Shown here piece after piece: positions 1 to 12,440 of a stretch of DNA of 64,000 nt; the first letter of the stretch is position 1; each line of letters starts with the position of its first letter. Where the stretch lies: positions 5,607 through 69,606 of the forward strand of contig MNCI01033653.1 of the NCBI GenBank assembly GCA_015680685.1, in the 5' to 3' direction. Position numbers and translations under genes: made by a program. Origin of the DNA: Gnetum montanum. Lineage: Eukaryota > Streptophyta > Gnetopsida > Gnetales > Gnetaceae. The notes beneath the pieces were generated by a model, which was not told the DNA's origin, searched no databases, and saw only the letters and a list, made by a program, of their open reading frames with translations.

Positions 1-1324
1 CAAGTTTATGTGATCCACTAGAGATGAGCTTCGTGGAGATGGTTTTGATGATTGAACTCCACTATAAAGTGCACTAGTATGACTCTTGATGAAATCTTCG
101 ACCTACAGTAGAGGGTGATTTCATAGCTTATTAATCCATTTGTTTTTAGTTTATGCCTCCATAACATTAGAGGTGATGTCTTGGGAAATTCCTCTAGCAC
201 CATTATATTTGGGGAATGTTGAAAGTGATGTCCTAGGTGATGCTTCACATTCCAATAGAGGTGATGTCCTAGGTGACACCTTTATTACAAGTATATTTGG
301 GGAACATCAGAAGTGATATCCAAGGTGACATTTCATGTTCTAGTAGATGTGATGTCCTGGGTGATGCCTTTAGCATTGACATGTTTGCGAAACATTGGAA
401 ATGATGTCCTAGATGATGCTTAATGTTTGAGGAGAGCTGATGTCCTAGGTGACATATTTAACATCAATATGTTTGGGTAACATTTGAAGTCATGCCATGG
501 ATGATGCTTCATGTTCCAATTAAGGCTAATAATAAATCCATGAGCAAGATAATTTGATATTTGGTTCTCATATATGTTATTTTGTCTTTGGGAAAGTACA
601 CATTACAAAATAATACACATTTAACACAAGGTGTGGTGCATGCTATACTCCTTATTTATGGTGATGGTTGGAATGGGCAAACCTTGGTTTTGACATTATA
701 TGATGGATGGATGTTATGGCTGTATGTTGTATGTATTTTTGGATGTTTTGGATGATTTTCTTGTATGCTTGTTACGCTAACATGTTTTTTAGGTTAGTCA
801 TGCTTCTCCTAATCCCCATGAAATCATTCCATTCAATGATTATAGATGTTGGCAAAGATTCTTACTCAGTTTTATACTAATAACCCATTTTATTTTCAGG
901 TTGATTAGTTTGAAAAGGGAACAAAATTTTTGAAGGAATTACTATGATGATTTAAGTTGGTTAATAATTATATATTAGTTTAGGTCTTTGGATATTATGT
1001 GTTAGCATTTTTAGTGGTGTATTAGACATTAATTCTCTTTTCCAATTTATGAATTTTTGGATCATATGTGACTTAGTTTTGGGACATTATATTATTCATA
1101 TATATTATGAGATTTAGTTTTACAATTTATGTTATTTTATTATTTTTCTAGCCTTTTTTATATTTATACAATTCTATATTCATCTATTTCCTTTCTTCCA
1201 CTATTAGTTTTCTCTTTTCTTCTCTTTCGAGTCATGGCCTCATGCAAGGTTCCTTTGTTCCTTTCACTTCTTAGTACATTCCTTCATGTCTCTTGCTATG
1301 ACTAATCATCTTGTTAGGAGTTCT
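1..1324. other. Leader or upstream part of element C, no gene recognised
   Basis: This AT-rich stretch lies upstream of the gag remnant of element C. I see no tRNA-complementary primer site, LTR terminus or conserved coding region in it; the short open frames are random. It probably is the C leader, with the C 5' LTR outside the window, but that is inferred only from its position. It contains the tandem repeat described separately at 165-525. Confidence 0.4.
165..525 (+). repeat. Degenerate tandem repeat, about 88-bp unit, four copies
   Basis: The core GTGATGTCCTAGGTGATGC recurs alternately followed by a long spacer (containing ATATTTGGGGAACAT or similar) and a short spacer (containing TTCATGTTCCA or similar). 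The long-spacer half-units start near 170, 256, 346 and 432, giving a period of 86-90 bp. Each unit therefore is itself two related half-units of about 52 and 36 bp. Copies have diverged but keep the phase. Confidence 0.75.
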
Positions 1325-2590
1325 ACCCAACATAATGCTCTCCAACCTAAGACATAGGAATAAGGGTGTTACAAATATGTTTAGGTGCATTATGGAAAAA
1401 CATAAAAAGCTATAACATAATAAAGAACATACTTCATCACCAAAGGTGTCTAGGTAAGAGAACAACTTGAGAGCTTCTTTACCAAGGGCTTCTTCAAGAC
1501 ATTCATCCATTCCCTCTCTTGAAGATGACATTTCGTTTGAGAATCAAGACATTGAAGACTATGAAGAACAAGATAATGAGCCTCTTCATGTTCCGAGTAT
1601 TGAGAATAGATCCTAAAGTTTTCAACTTCTAAGAAAGAAAAAAAGGAACTTTATTCAAAGCCTTAAAGCAATCCAAGTAAATCAATTATTGTTACTCTTG
1701 TTATAGCTTTCAAACATGCTTATAGATTGTCTTATGTCAAAGTCAAATCCATTAATGGGATGGATAGTAGTAAATGTTTTTCTCTTGGATCAATATAATG
1801 AACAAATATTTTAAGCTTGAAAATGTTGAAGACCATCAAAATATGTCATATACTAAAACTAAGCTTGAAGGAATGAAACTAGTTTGGTGGAAGAAATAAA
1901 GTCATCCATATGAGATAAGCAATTGTACTCCTATTAAATATTGGTCTCTTATGCAACTTATTCTCAAGAAAAGATTTGATAAAAATCATCATAGATAAGA
2001 ATCAGTTTAAAGGCTAAAATATATAATTTAAGATAATAAATTTATTAAGGAATATTACATGGAAATTTGAAAATATTTTTAATAAACTAAGGTTTATTGA
2101 TATGAACATGAAAAAGCTTCTAAATTTCAAGGTTGATTGAAGAAGGGACTATAGTAAGAGCTTACCTTTTATAAATCTTAAATGTTGAATAAGTCTTTTG
2201 ATTTGGCTTTCAAATATAAGAAGAAACTTCTATGAACTTAACAAATATCATAAGACTTATAAAGATAAATACTCTAAGGCTTCTAAAAATGATAAATAAG
2301 TAAAGGAGAAGGATCATGCTAAAGAAGAATTACACGAAAAGTAAGATAAGAGTATTAAATAATAAGATTCCAAAAGAGATAATTTCAAGAAGTAAAAAAC
2401 CAAAACAATGATAATACTTCCAATCTAACATGATTTAATTATGAGAATATGGAACATAAATAATAAAAGTAAAAGAAAAGTTAGTCTTCCAAAAAAAGGA
2501 ACTTCAAACTTTGAAGTAAAAAGAGTCTTCATGCCTCTTTGATTACATATTTCATAGAATATAACTCATTAATGAAAATTTTAATGTTGA
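1325..2590 (+). pseudogene. gag remnant of element C (Ty3/gypsy)
   Basis: This is a decayed capsid gene. Aligned by eye with the opposite-strand gag of element A (15729 down to 14538), the two match throughout: the start region, the stretch around 1640-1700, and the Retrotrans_gag-like part at about 1790-1990, which reads as EQIF.LENVEDHQ, then TKLEGMKLVWW, then a block ending LKKRFD. Many stop codons and frameshifts are present. The start is placed where homology to the A start begins; the ATG itself is lost. Gag would form the particle shell; this copy cannot. Confidence 0.7.
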
Positions 2591-2600
2591 AGATTCTTTA

Positions 2601-2939
2601 ATGAAAATTCTATTTAGAAGTGGGAATAGGTGTCTCTCTAGTGGTAAATGGCTTCACATTATAATATATAAGGGTGAACAAGAGAATGTTATTTTTTCGA
2701 ATGTTATTGATAGATTTGGATGGAAGAAGTTTTGTTATTCTAAGCTCTATAGAGTGTATTGGCACTCCAAAAATCATTTCCAAAAGGTAAAGGAAAGGTT
2801 TATTTTATCTTTTAAGTTAGGTTATTTTAAAGATTAAGTGCTATGTGAAATTATTCCCATAGAAAGTATTGATGTCATAGTTGGTAGAGCTTGGAATTAT
2901 GACAACAATGATACCTATAATAGAGAAAAGAATATTTGG
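2601..2939 (+). pseudogene. Retroviral-type aspartic protease remnant of element C
   Basis: The reading frame shows the Ty3/gypsy protease region: LHIIIYKGEQENVI (expected D-x-G-S/A-x-x-N-V-I, the catalytic Asp now Tyr), a flap-side block YRVYWHSKNHFQKVKERF, then after one stop the C-terminal signature IIPIESIDVIVGRAW at about 2848-2895. It stops abruptly at 2939 where element A is inserted. The reading resumes at 28904 with the protease-RT linker. The 5 bp before the break (TTTGG, 2935-2939) is the target-site duplication of A. Confidence 0.8.
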
Positions 2940-3976
2940 TGATGAGAAGCTCCCTTGGGTTGCATAATCCAAGCTCAATAAACTAGAAAAAAACAACATA
3001 ATTCCTCAATTAAATAAGAGAAGAAAAATAAGAATTTATTCTTACTAAAAAATAGATTATAATGCAGAAAGAAAGAAAACACATTTCAAGGATAGATAAT
3101 CAATCAATTAAATCCTTATACCCTATCATAATATAAGTAGAATCATCAATAGATGATGGCACACAATGTATAAAAAGATGAAGTAGATCTCTTTATGTCT
3201 CTCTCAAACACAATAATTACCTTAGGATAATATTAGGTTATTTCTTTTAGTTTAGCCAACCTTTTATATAATTTTTCTAATGTTGCTTAATATTTCTTAA
3301 CTAATGGACAACCATGGTGTTGGCACATTTGGCCATTCCATGGATCAGTTGAAATATTTTATTGGAAGAATCTATGGTTGTGTTGGCACAAGTAAATTTT
3401 AGATTTAATGTTGAAGGCTGGGTGTTGAGGTAAAGGTGCCAAATTATCTCTTTATTAAAATCAGAAATTAGTACTATGGCCAAGGAAGGGAGTATGTGAT
3501 TCATGAGAAATTATTAAAGTTGCAGATCCCGGTTGTCCAAAACTTGGATCTATCCTTGCAAGACAAAATCAAAATGTAACAAAACCTGCAACGCCTTCAT
3601 TGTTTTAAGGTTAAAAAAAAAGAAAGAGAAGGCAAGTCAATCTCCACCGTAAACTACACCTGCGGAAGAGGAAAACAACGAAGAAAAAGAAGACCGCATT
3701 GCAAGAAAATGCACAACACCATTCACCATGATGTTTACCCTGGCACAGACTCAGAAACAAATTTTGAAACCCTCATTTACACAACACGTGAGGAAAGGGG
3801 TTATGCCCTGCAGGCCATGGCATTTTTCTTCTTTCTTTTTTATGATGCAGGCTGTGGATTCGCCGGACGAAGATCTGCAAAATATTGGCCCGAAATTCGG
3901 CAACAAAAAAAAATGCAGGAAAAGGCAAACAGAAAAATGCAGGAAGCCCTAAATTAATTTTGAGGGAAAAAAAAAA

Positions 3977-4297
3977 TTAAAACCCTCTGTTTGGGGCATG
4001 TTGTTCTTCAGAAAAACCCCTCTCTCTCCAGCGCGCGACGGCAAAAATGGATTGCGGTTGCAGAGCCTTCTTGTGCGGAGGCAGATTGAATCCATGGTTT
4101 TCCTGATGCTGCATTTCAAATTCTATGCAAACATGTGTCGGTTCTTGTAGGTTCTGGGTAGAAATAAGAGAAAGACCGTTGCCCTGGAACTGTGGCGAAA
4201 CCTCCACGCGATTTGCAGGGAAGAGAAGGAAAATTTTTTCATCGTTTCTTTTCCAAAAAGTTATCCAATTATTTCTACCGCTCAAGCATATGGTCAA
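3977..4297 (-). other. Unrecognised 106-codon open frame in the GC-rich part of element D
   Basis: This minus-strand frame lies in the GC-richer block at 3590-4300, upstream of the TATA box of element D. I do not recognise the product, see no domain in it, and doubt that it is a gene. The base composition differs enough from the AT-rich flanks that a captured fragment of host sequence is possible. Confidence 0.2.
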
Positions 4298-4563
4298 ATG
4301 GAGTATAAATTAACCAGTAATATATCCATGTAGATACATATATATTCACAATATGAAGTATTCATAACATGAAGTACTTAGAGACATGCCATCAATTATC
4401 TTATGTTATGAAATATATTATTTTAAAACATATAAGTTACTCCTATTAAAAATTTTGCAATATTGGTTATCCTATTTTATGTCATATTTCATTAAGGTTA
4501 GTATAAAATGCTCCTCATTTTATGCATAACTTCTTAACTCCCTAACCACATAACCTACCCCTA

Positions 4564-4995
4564 GCTTGTTGGACAAGTAATCTTCTGATTGGTTAGTCAA
4601 ATTCCTTGAGAAAGAAGTTAGGAGAGATATTTTTGGGATATTTTGAAATTGTAACTCCCCTATACTTCACTTATAAGACTTGGCATCTCATTTTGGAGAA
4701 GCAAAATAAAAGGGATATATATGTATGGAGTAAGTTTCAACTAGTATTCCTATATATCTTAAAGATTGTATTTTAATTTTATATTGTAACTACCAAGGCC
4801 ACTTGTCAACCTCTTTTTGGTGGTTGCAACCACCCAAAATTGTTGTAACTTACCTAACTTTTTGGGCAAGTAACCTACCTAACTTGTTGGGCAAGTAATC
4901 TCCTAATTGGTTGGCTAAGTTACTTGGGAGAGAAGATAGGTAAGATATTTTCAATATGTAACTTCCCTACCTACCTTGAAATCCTATAAAAGGGC
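4564..4995 (+). promoter_or_regulatory. Duplicated promoter module in element D, with TATA box
   Basis: Two diverged copies of a module of about 120 bp lie at 4564-4690 and 4883-4995. Both begin CTTGTTGG(G/A)CAAGTAATCT, carry ATTGGTT (CCAAT-like), and end in a TATA-like element: TTATAAGACTT near 4671 in the first and the better CCTATAAAAGG at 4983-4993 in the second. A third partial copy of the first motif is at 4840-4880. The downstream TATA box is the likely active one. Confidence 0.6.
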
Positions 4996-6641
4996 TTCAG
5001 GAGTTAAAGGAAACACAAGGAAGGGGTCTCACACATCACACTTGGAAGATTTGTAAAGAAGATTGCTTGCAAGATGGCTTGCTAGAATAAAGATTTTAGC
5101 CTCTTTGTCATGGTCTTGTGAGTTACGCATTTCATTTTTTGTTTGTTTAAATTTCTTAGCTAGTGGTTTAGATAGTATCATCCTTGGCAAGTAATTTTGG
5201 GATTTTTAGATTGCTCTTACTGTTCTCGTTACTTGATAGAAATTTCTATTAAAATTTTGCCATAGAAGCGCTTATGTTTAAAAGCCTTAAGAGCATTTTA
5301 GTAGTAAATTTCATTATTGTGCAACGTGTGGGAACTGCTATTGGGATTTTTGTAAGAGAGCCTCTGTTTGTAGTCACGCCGTTGAACAATTCAGTAGTCA
5401 AGAGGGTTCACAGAATATTTGGTATTTTGATGGGACCAGAATAGCTTCTTTTTATCTTTAAAGTGAATTCTCGTGGTATTTCAATCAGAAATTGTCAAGT
5501 CTTTTAAAGGTTCTGTTTGAATGCAATCGTTGACATCTATTATCTAGTCAAAATGGAGTCTCGTACGTGGTAGTTTACGCAGCAATTTTTGGTAGCATAA
5601 TAGGATTGTCTTGAAGATATTGCTTGTTTGAGCCTTGGAAGTTTGAACAATTCGTAGATATTGAATTTGGGATAGCTTTATTGCGAAGTGTTTACTCGTG
5701 TCATTTTACCTTGTTTAAATATTTGAGGTCTACACAAATCTGCTTTCTTTTCTTTTCTGCTTATTTCCATCGAATCTTGCTCTATTTCTAGTTTTCTTGT
5801 GGAACTATCTCTTTCTCTGGGGAAAATTAGGAGTAGATTGCGGAGTTGTGCTCAAATGTTTTTGCAAAATTTTATTTGTTACAAGTAGGTATTATAAGGA
5901 CTGTGTAGACTAGGCAGTTGAACAAAATAGGAAATTTTCAACAACTCACAGTACTTGGCAAAGTTGGCTGAATCTCTTTAAAGTAAGTCATTTGTAGTTT
6001 ACATAAAGCGCAATCGTTCCATTTCTCACAACCACACGCCGCAATAGCACACACACATACTCACATTAACTACTAAGTTTATTTGGAGGTATCTGGGCCT
6101 TGGTATTGCCAGAGACTAGCAGGCACCTAAATCCTGTTCGAGGACACTCGTTGGCGGTCGCGTCCCAAACGGTCGCCAACACATGGATATCACACCTTTT
6201 TAAAATATTCATTTTTATCATGATTAGGAGTAACTACAACTCGTATTTCCCTCACAATATATATCTTGTGACTAGATTAAAACTCACACTTAGATAAACT
6301 AATAAATCTTAATTATTTTTACAACTATTTCTCAACTAGTTGCAATCCTTACAAACTGTACCTTACTTCAACTCAAAATAACTTGTAACTTGTCACATAA
6401 CTTAGAATATATAAAAAATACATAACTTGGACATATTATAGTAGACTGTGACTTCTAGCTATCCACAAGATTAGATTATGTCTCAGTGTAACCTATAGTG
6501 GCCTCATCGTTGCCTAACCATACTAAAAACAATACTTAATTAACATCAAAAAAAGAAAAAATACAAATACATGACTCATTCTACTTCTTAGATATAATGA
6601 AGATAAGAATTAGTTTCGAGAGTGGTTTAATCTCCTCATTA

Positions 6642-7860
6642 TCTTCTTAATCCTTCAAAAGATGGTTTTCTTAATTTAGGTGCTACACTTGAGATAACAT
6701 TCAATCTCGACAAATCCAAACTATTTTGATGAGTCCATATGACATTCTCAAGATCTTCATCATTCCAATGCATAAAGTATTCTTTCATTTTCCTATCTCA
6801 TGTGCTTTTAACCTCTCTTGCTTATAATAGAATTTGATTTCTTCATGACCTTAATGGATTTTAGCCTTCAATTACATCCTTAATGACTTTAAGACTATCC
6901 ACCAAGTCTAATTCAAGAACATTTCCATGATATGAACTTAAATATAAAACATTAAAGACAAAAAATAGGAAAATCATTAGATAAATTGATCTCATATGCA
7001 TTGAGATTGATCTCAAACCTAATTTTGAATGAACTAATTTTCCTTAATGTGAGCTCATAGAAATGCACATTTCTCTACCTTTCTTTTCTCAAATAAATCT
7101 ACACATAGACTTCAATCTAAAATTCAAGTATCTTCTTGCCCTCATTGGCCTTGAAAGATACATTCTTTGCCTTCTTCTTTAAGTGATACCTAACTTGCTA
7201 ATATAATTACTATATTTTATAAATAAAATTAAAACTCAAAGTGACATAATCATCAAATTTCTTCATTTCATCAACCATATTTGATGAAAAATCATATTTA
7301 GTAAGAAAAGAAATTTTACCAAGGTTGGTGTAAAAAGCATTGTTATATAGCAATTTAACATGAGTTAGCATATTCTCCCATCTTTGAGGGTAATTCTCAC
7401 ATAAACATCTTAATATCTTTAGCAAAGATCTATTTACCTATTTAGTGAATCCATCAATTCGAGGATGATAAGCAGTGGAAAATGATTTATCCCTAATAAT
7501 TTTCAAAGTAATCTCCAAAAATGATTGGTAAATTTTACATCCTTATCACTCACAATATTCAAGGAAATATCATGTAACTTTATAGCATGCTAAAAGAATA
7601 AATGAGTAACATGGGAAGCATCACTACTCTTAAATGGAATTAAATGATCCATTTTATTAAATATATCAATCACAAGTATTATAGAATCATGACTAGATCT
7701 TATCTTTGGAATGCCACAAACCAAGTCTAAAGAAACACTTTTCCAAGGAGCATTTTGAATTGGCAAAGATAAGTAAAGATCATTAATATCCTTTCCTTCT
7801 TTTAACTTTTGATAAACATAATACTCTTTCATAAGTTTAACAACATCATTATACATGCTT
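6642..7860 (-). pseudogene. Integrase and C-terminal tail remnant of element A
   Basis: Read on the minus strand, this holds the zinc-binding and core integrase region (7856-7590: NAPWKSVSLDLVCGIPK, then DSIILVIDIFNKMDHLIPF, with the first core Asp in SLDLV), then the end of the core (7425-7210, ENYPQRWENMLTHVKLLYNN). The C-terminal beta domain follows at 7130-6900. A chromodomain-like segment at about 6780-6700 reads YFMHWNDEDLENVIWTHQN and is followed by a purine-rich stretch before the 3' LTR. The same order occurs in C at 30600-31990. Several stops and shifts make it non-functional. Confidence 0.75.
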
Positions 7861-7899
7861 GGCCAAAAATATTTTTTACTTACTAATTTTAAATTTTTT

Positions 7900-9144
7900 T
7901 ATCCATATATGCACCCAAGTCACTATTATGCTTTTCTTCAAAAATCTTGAATCTATAATCATATTTGGAAACTTAAATTTTACCATCTTTGAAAAGAATA
8001 TTATTCTTGATATAATATTCTTTCTGTTTATCAATCCTTCCTAATAATAGAGAATTTAAATCTTTTCATATGTCATAAAATATAGTATCATTAGAATAAA
8101 ATTATGTAAAGGACTCAAAACCTTTAGCTTTGATACTAGAATCAATAGCATGAATTCTAGACAAAGCATCAACAATAATATTTTACTTGTCACTTCTATG
8201 TGTTTTCTATAAAATAAACCTCTTGCAATTTTTATACTCATTTCTTTTAAAAATTTAAAAACGAAATCATTCAATAAAATAAACTCAGATCCTAGCATGT
8301 AATATCTTCAATGCTTGATGGCTTAAAATATAACATATAATTCCTTCTCATGTATACTATAAATTTATCTAGATTCATAGAATTTCTTAGAAAAGAATAC
8401 AATGGACTTATCCTTTGAAGAAAGACCACCTATAATAGCAAGTCCACTTGCATCAACCTTCACTTAAAAATGTTTTGAGATGTATGGAATTACCAAAATT
8501 GGTGTAGTACAAATTATTTTCTTTAATTCTTGAAAAAAACTCTCTTTTACATCATCCCATACAAAAGTTGAATTCTTATTCAAACAAGATAACATAGGTC
8601 ATTTAATAGAACTAAAATTTCTAATAAATTTTCTATTAAAATAAAATAAACCAAAGAAATATCCCACCTCATCCAAATCTTTATGCATGAATACCACTTC
8701 TTGATTATCTTGCTCTTGCTTGACTTCATCCTAACTTAATTCTTGGAAACAACATGATATAAGTAGACAATTTCTTTCTTTATAAAATGACATTTCTTAA
8801 CATAAATTACCAGTCATACTCCATGAAAGTTTGAACACATCATTCTTAAGTATTATGCATGATCATCTTCATTAGATTTATAAATAAGAATAACATCAAG
8901 AAAATAATTTAACATGTTTCAATAATACCTCTCAAAACATTATGCGTTAGCCTCATGAATGTTCTTGGATCACTAGTTAGCCCACTCATACAAATAATTA
9001 GGTTTGTTGAATGTTATTTTCCATTCATCTATTTGTCTAATTATAATTTGATGATATCCACTTTTCTAAGAAATATTTGAAAATATTTTAACATTAGCTA
9101 AAACATCAAAAATATCATCCATTTTAGAGGTACGAAAATTTATA
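7900..9144 (-). pseudogene. RT (C-terminal part) and RNase H remnant of element A
   Basis: On the minus strand from 9144 the frame reads the RT segment MDDIFDVLA, then a block matching GYHQIIIRQ-DEWK-TF, then the active-site region at about 8870, LDVILIYKSNEDDH. The expected F/Y-x-D-D is altered so that the second Asp is Val. RNase H follows at about 8480-8056 (KVDASGLAIIGGL, then EKELYVIF). The N-terminal part of RT lies across element B1 at 13600-13760. It is a decayed polymerase with many stops. Confidence 0.7.
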
Positions 9145-9149
9145 CTTAA

Positions 9150-9725
9150 CGTGGCATCCCATCCCGAGATGTCATGGTAAATGTCAAATATACAATATAT
9201 TAGACATTATGTGTACAAATAAAATATACCAAATGTGAAATATATGTCATATTCAACATTATGTATAAAGGAAATAATAGGAAAAATGTAGAAAGAAGAA
9301 GAAAATGATGCTTTATTGATATGGAATAGTGTATCTAGATCATGTTTTGAGAGTGTTCCTTGGGGTTTTATTCATTAGGTATCTATCCCATTAGAGGAAA
9401 TCTAGCACTACCACCATGGTTAGGCCTATTACCCAACTAGAAGGGGTGGCCAATTCACTTGTTATCCTGCTTCACTCAGCTCTTGTGACTTGCCTATATT
9501 GGCTCTACCACTCCATGCTTAGCATGAACTTTAAGCCCAAGTATAAATGATTTAGGTCAAACCCCCAATGGTTACCTCAAGATATGCATCTATTATTATA
9601 ACATGCCTCTTTAGATCTTAATTACAACTACCCTTTCAGGTCCTATTATGATAACAATAATACTTGTTATTAAGAGGTACCATCTTTCTTAGGAAGTAAC
9701 ATCATTGGGGAATGGGGATGTAATA
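9150..9725 (-). repeat. 3' LTR of element B1
   Basis: This 576-bp repeat matches the LTR at 13020-13594 and the LTRs of B2 and B3. The family termini are TGTCACATCC and GGATGTCACA in the sense direction; here the first base at 9150 is C. A polyadenylation signal (AATAAA in sense, TTTATT at 9312-9317) precedes the 3' end. In the sense direction a polypurine tract CCTAAAGAGGGTAGAT abuts its start at 9726-9741. Confidence 0.9.
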
Positions 9726-10162
9726 ATCTACCCTCTTTAGGTTTCATTCAACCTTGAACAAATCTACATTCACTATCTTTTTCCAACTCCAATGCCTCTA
9801 TTATGATCTAGTGTTCCAATAATTTGATTTCTTCTTTCAAGTTGAACTTGTTTCTTGCCTATTTTGTAAACAAGATATATGTGAGAAGAATTATATGGAA
9901 AATTAAATATTACTTTTTTAATATTTACTTTATTTTCTAAGATAATGACAAGAAGTGAATTAAAGATCTACCAACCACCAATCACCAATCTTAATTAGGA
10001 TCACACAAAGTGCAACTCATATCTAATTACCTAAGTGAAGGCAAGGTAAATTCTTTATTTCTAATTTCCATTAACTTGGATATTTTACTAATCTAATTAA
10101 GATATAAAATAAACAATGAAGAAAATAATAAGATTATAAATAAAAGTAAGTGTGAGATACTT

Positions 10163-11341
10163 CCTAATCTTGATCAACCTTATGAATTGATGGAAGTAAT
10201 TGCAATTCTACCATAAGTGGTATATGATTAGATGGTATTGTCCAAGATGTAAAGCTTGATCTTGATTCTTCTCCACTTCTTCTTTAGAAATTAACTCTGG
10301 TAACTTGATAACTTGGAAGAATTGGACATTGTACCAAATATAATCTAAAGCTTCAATGAAGAATGTTGTTGATCTATCCTCATTAATCATAGCAGAGTAA
10401 TTCGTAAACTGTGATTCTTAATGACTACTATCCATCAACATCATTTGTTTTTGAATTTAGAATATGATTTATTTATTGAAGATTCAAAGTAAGCAGAATA
10501 TACACTAGCTAATGGAATTTCATGTTTAATTGATAGAAACATCTTTTTGCACTTAGGTTCATCTTCCAAGGATTCCTTTACACATCCATATTTTAAGAAT
10601 TGATAGATACCACTTTCAAATTTTGCATTGAAATCTCCACAAAGGACAATTGACACTAGATTGGTATAACTTAGGAATAAGGTATTCTTCAAAATTTCTT
10701 CTATTTCCTTAATTAAGTATGCTCCTTGACATACTCCAACATCTAAACATGTTGATTTAACAACCAAATTTGTGTTAACCACACATACACATCTTCCTCA
10801 TAGATGAAATTTTTGAATCACTACCAAGGCTATGTGATTTTTTTGAAATCTTGAGTATTCTTTCTTTCCCATAACATGAAATTCTAGAATTTAAAAATTC
10901 ATATTTTCTAAACTCCAATCAAATCTTTGTGCTAACTCAAAATTGGCTTCTTTATAAAATATTGCACATGCTTTCTACAGTAGGTTAATCTATATGGCTC
11001 AAAAGAAGAACTTTCACAAGAACCATTTTGCTTATAAATACCTTTGTATCAAATCTTTTCCAAATTTAGTTGGAATTGATATAGAAATTTCCATGGCAAG
11101 ACTTCTTGTATCATAAAACATCAGCATCCAAATCTTTTAGCTCTATTAAAATTCATGAATATCAATATTCATGCCAATCCAAGGCCCATGATTGACATAG
11201 CAATTGTTGTTTCTCACTTGCTAAGGATCTTGCAAGCACATTGTATGTTGCAACTTTCATTCTCATTCTTGGATTTTCCTTTGAACCATTTCTCTTTATA
11301 GGTATCGTACACCTTGTTGAAACCATATTTTGGTTCTCCAT
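10163..11341 (-). pseudogene. CCR4-type deadenylase (EEP nuclease) gene captured by B1
   Basis: CCR4-type enzymes shorten mRNA poly(A) tails, using an exonuclease-endonuclease-phosphatase fold. This copy starts at the same Met as in B2 and B3 (MENQNMVST, 11341) and shows the family motifs in order: KVATYNVLARSLASEKQ (catalytic Asn), SWALDWHEY, a damaged LQEV region, LCGDFNAKFESG at about 10640 (Asp and Asn intact), PLASVYSAYF, and LDYIWYN at about 10345. The ending is frameshifted near 10230, where NHIPL would be expected. About 392 codons match one catalytic domain; no leucine-rich repeat is present. Stops and shifts break it. The CCR4 motifs distinguish it from LINE endonucleases. Confidence 0.8.
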
Positions 11342-11999
11342 GTTTTTTAGCCATATGTTTTGGTTGCAAGAGAAACTGATATACATCATTGAAGATTGCT
11401 CTATTTCATCAACTAATTATCAACTGATTCTCCAACTAATCATCAACTAAATTGATACTGATACATCATTACTACATTATCTAATTTTAGCAATATATAA
11501 CTACATCATCTAATTTTAGTAATATATAATTATAGCATCTAATTCTTAATAGCCTTTCTACCTTCCTTAAAGACACTAAATCTGACAATGTAACTAATGA
11601 TGTGCCATAGGGATCTTAAGGCTATCTACAAAGATTATTTTCCCAACAAGGCATGATTAGTAATTTTTATGTTGTCAACTTTTAAGGCATAGTTTCATGA
11701 TATCATCAAATTATTGGATACCTAGATGATAAAGCTAACATCGCCATTAATTTCAAAAGGGTGAAAATATTAGAGATGTCTATTCATATGTTGAAAAAGG
11801 GCATCTCATGCTCAAGTTATGCTAAAATTAAATTTTTAAGGATGTTGAGGCACTATGTTGAACATGAAGTGAAAAATAATTCTTGGGGTTCCTTGGCACA
11901 GATCTAACTTTACCATTATGTTCGAAAAGTTGAAATCTATAGGAAATGACTCTTCATTTGTTTGAAAAACATTTCTAGAGTTAAAAGTTATGGCTTATG

Positions 12000-12440
12000 A
12001 ATCATTATAAATGGTGTCATCGGTGCCCATGATGAACTGTCATGAACCATGTCATCGGTGCCTATAGTGCTTGGGATGGGCCATTATGAATGATGTCATC
12101 AGTGCCCAAGATGGATCATTATAAACAATGTCATTGGTTTCTATGGTACCCACAATGGGCCATTATCGACAAGCTATGGATGCTCATTGTGCTTGGGATA
12201 GGCTATTAGAAATGATGTTGTCAATGCCCATAATGGACCATTATGAATGGCACTATTGGTGCCTGCAATGCTTAGGATGGACATCGTTGATGCCTATGGT
12301 GATTAGCATGGGTCATTATGAACAACATCGTTAATGTCTATAGTGCTTGACATGGGCTATTATGAATGATGTCATTAGTGTCCATGGTGCCCAACATGGA
12401 CCATTATGAATGGTGTTGTTAGTGTCCACAATGCCTGGCA
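12000..12440. repeat. Minisatellite-like block in B1
   Basis: Short units of about 45-50 bp built on ATTATGAA(T/C)GATGTCAT and GGTGCCCATGGTGC recur roughly eight times with variable spacing, for example near 12008, 12052, 12090, 12125, 12225, 12310 and 12360. The block occupies the place where B2 and B3 have different GC-richer repeats. Confidence 0.6.

Larger units (their letters stand above)
3318..6181 (+). mobile_element. Element D: probable 2.86-kb solo LTR
   Basis: The insertion starts TGTTGGC and ends GCCAACA, a 7-bp terminal inverted repeat of LTR type. It is flanked by exact 5-bp duplications CATGG (3313-3317 and 6182-6186). A TATA box CCTATAAAAGG lies at 4983-4993 on the plus strand, about 1.67 kb in, leaving a 1.2-kb transcribed R-U5 part, so the element most likely reads in the plus direction. 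I see no second LTR copy and no gag or pol, so a solo LTR formed by LTR-LTR recombination fits best. A small non-autonomous element is the alternative. The segment 3590-4300 is clearly more GC-rich than its surroundings. Confidence 0.75.
2940..6641 (-). repeat. 3' LTR of element A, interrupted by element D
   Basis: The parts 2940-3317 and 6187-6641 together (about 833 bp) align with the 5' LTR of A at 22504-23228 plus 28789-28903. Shared blocks include the segment around 3060-3190 (matching 22620-22750) and the block TAAATCTTAATTATTTTTAC (6304-6323). It also supplies the empty site for B3: at 6511-6535 the sequence runs uninterrupted where B3 sits in the other LTR. Confidence 0.85.

Noticed and set aside
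1271-1531. Minus-strand 86-codon frame.
   Set aside because: It lies opposite the start of the element C gag remnant, whose plus-strand alignment with the A gag explains the sequence.
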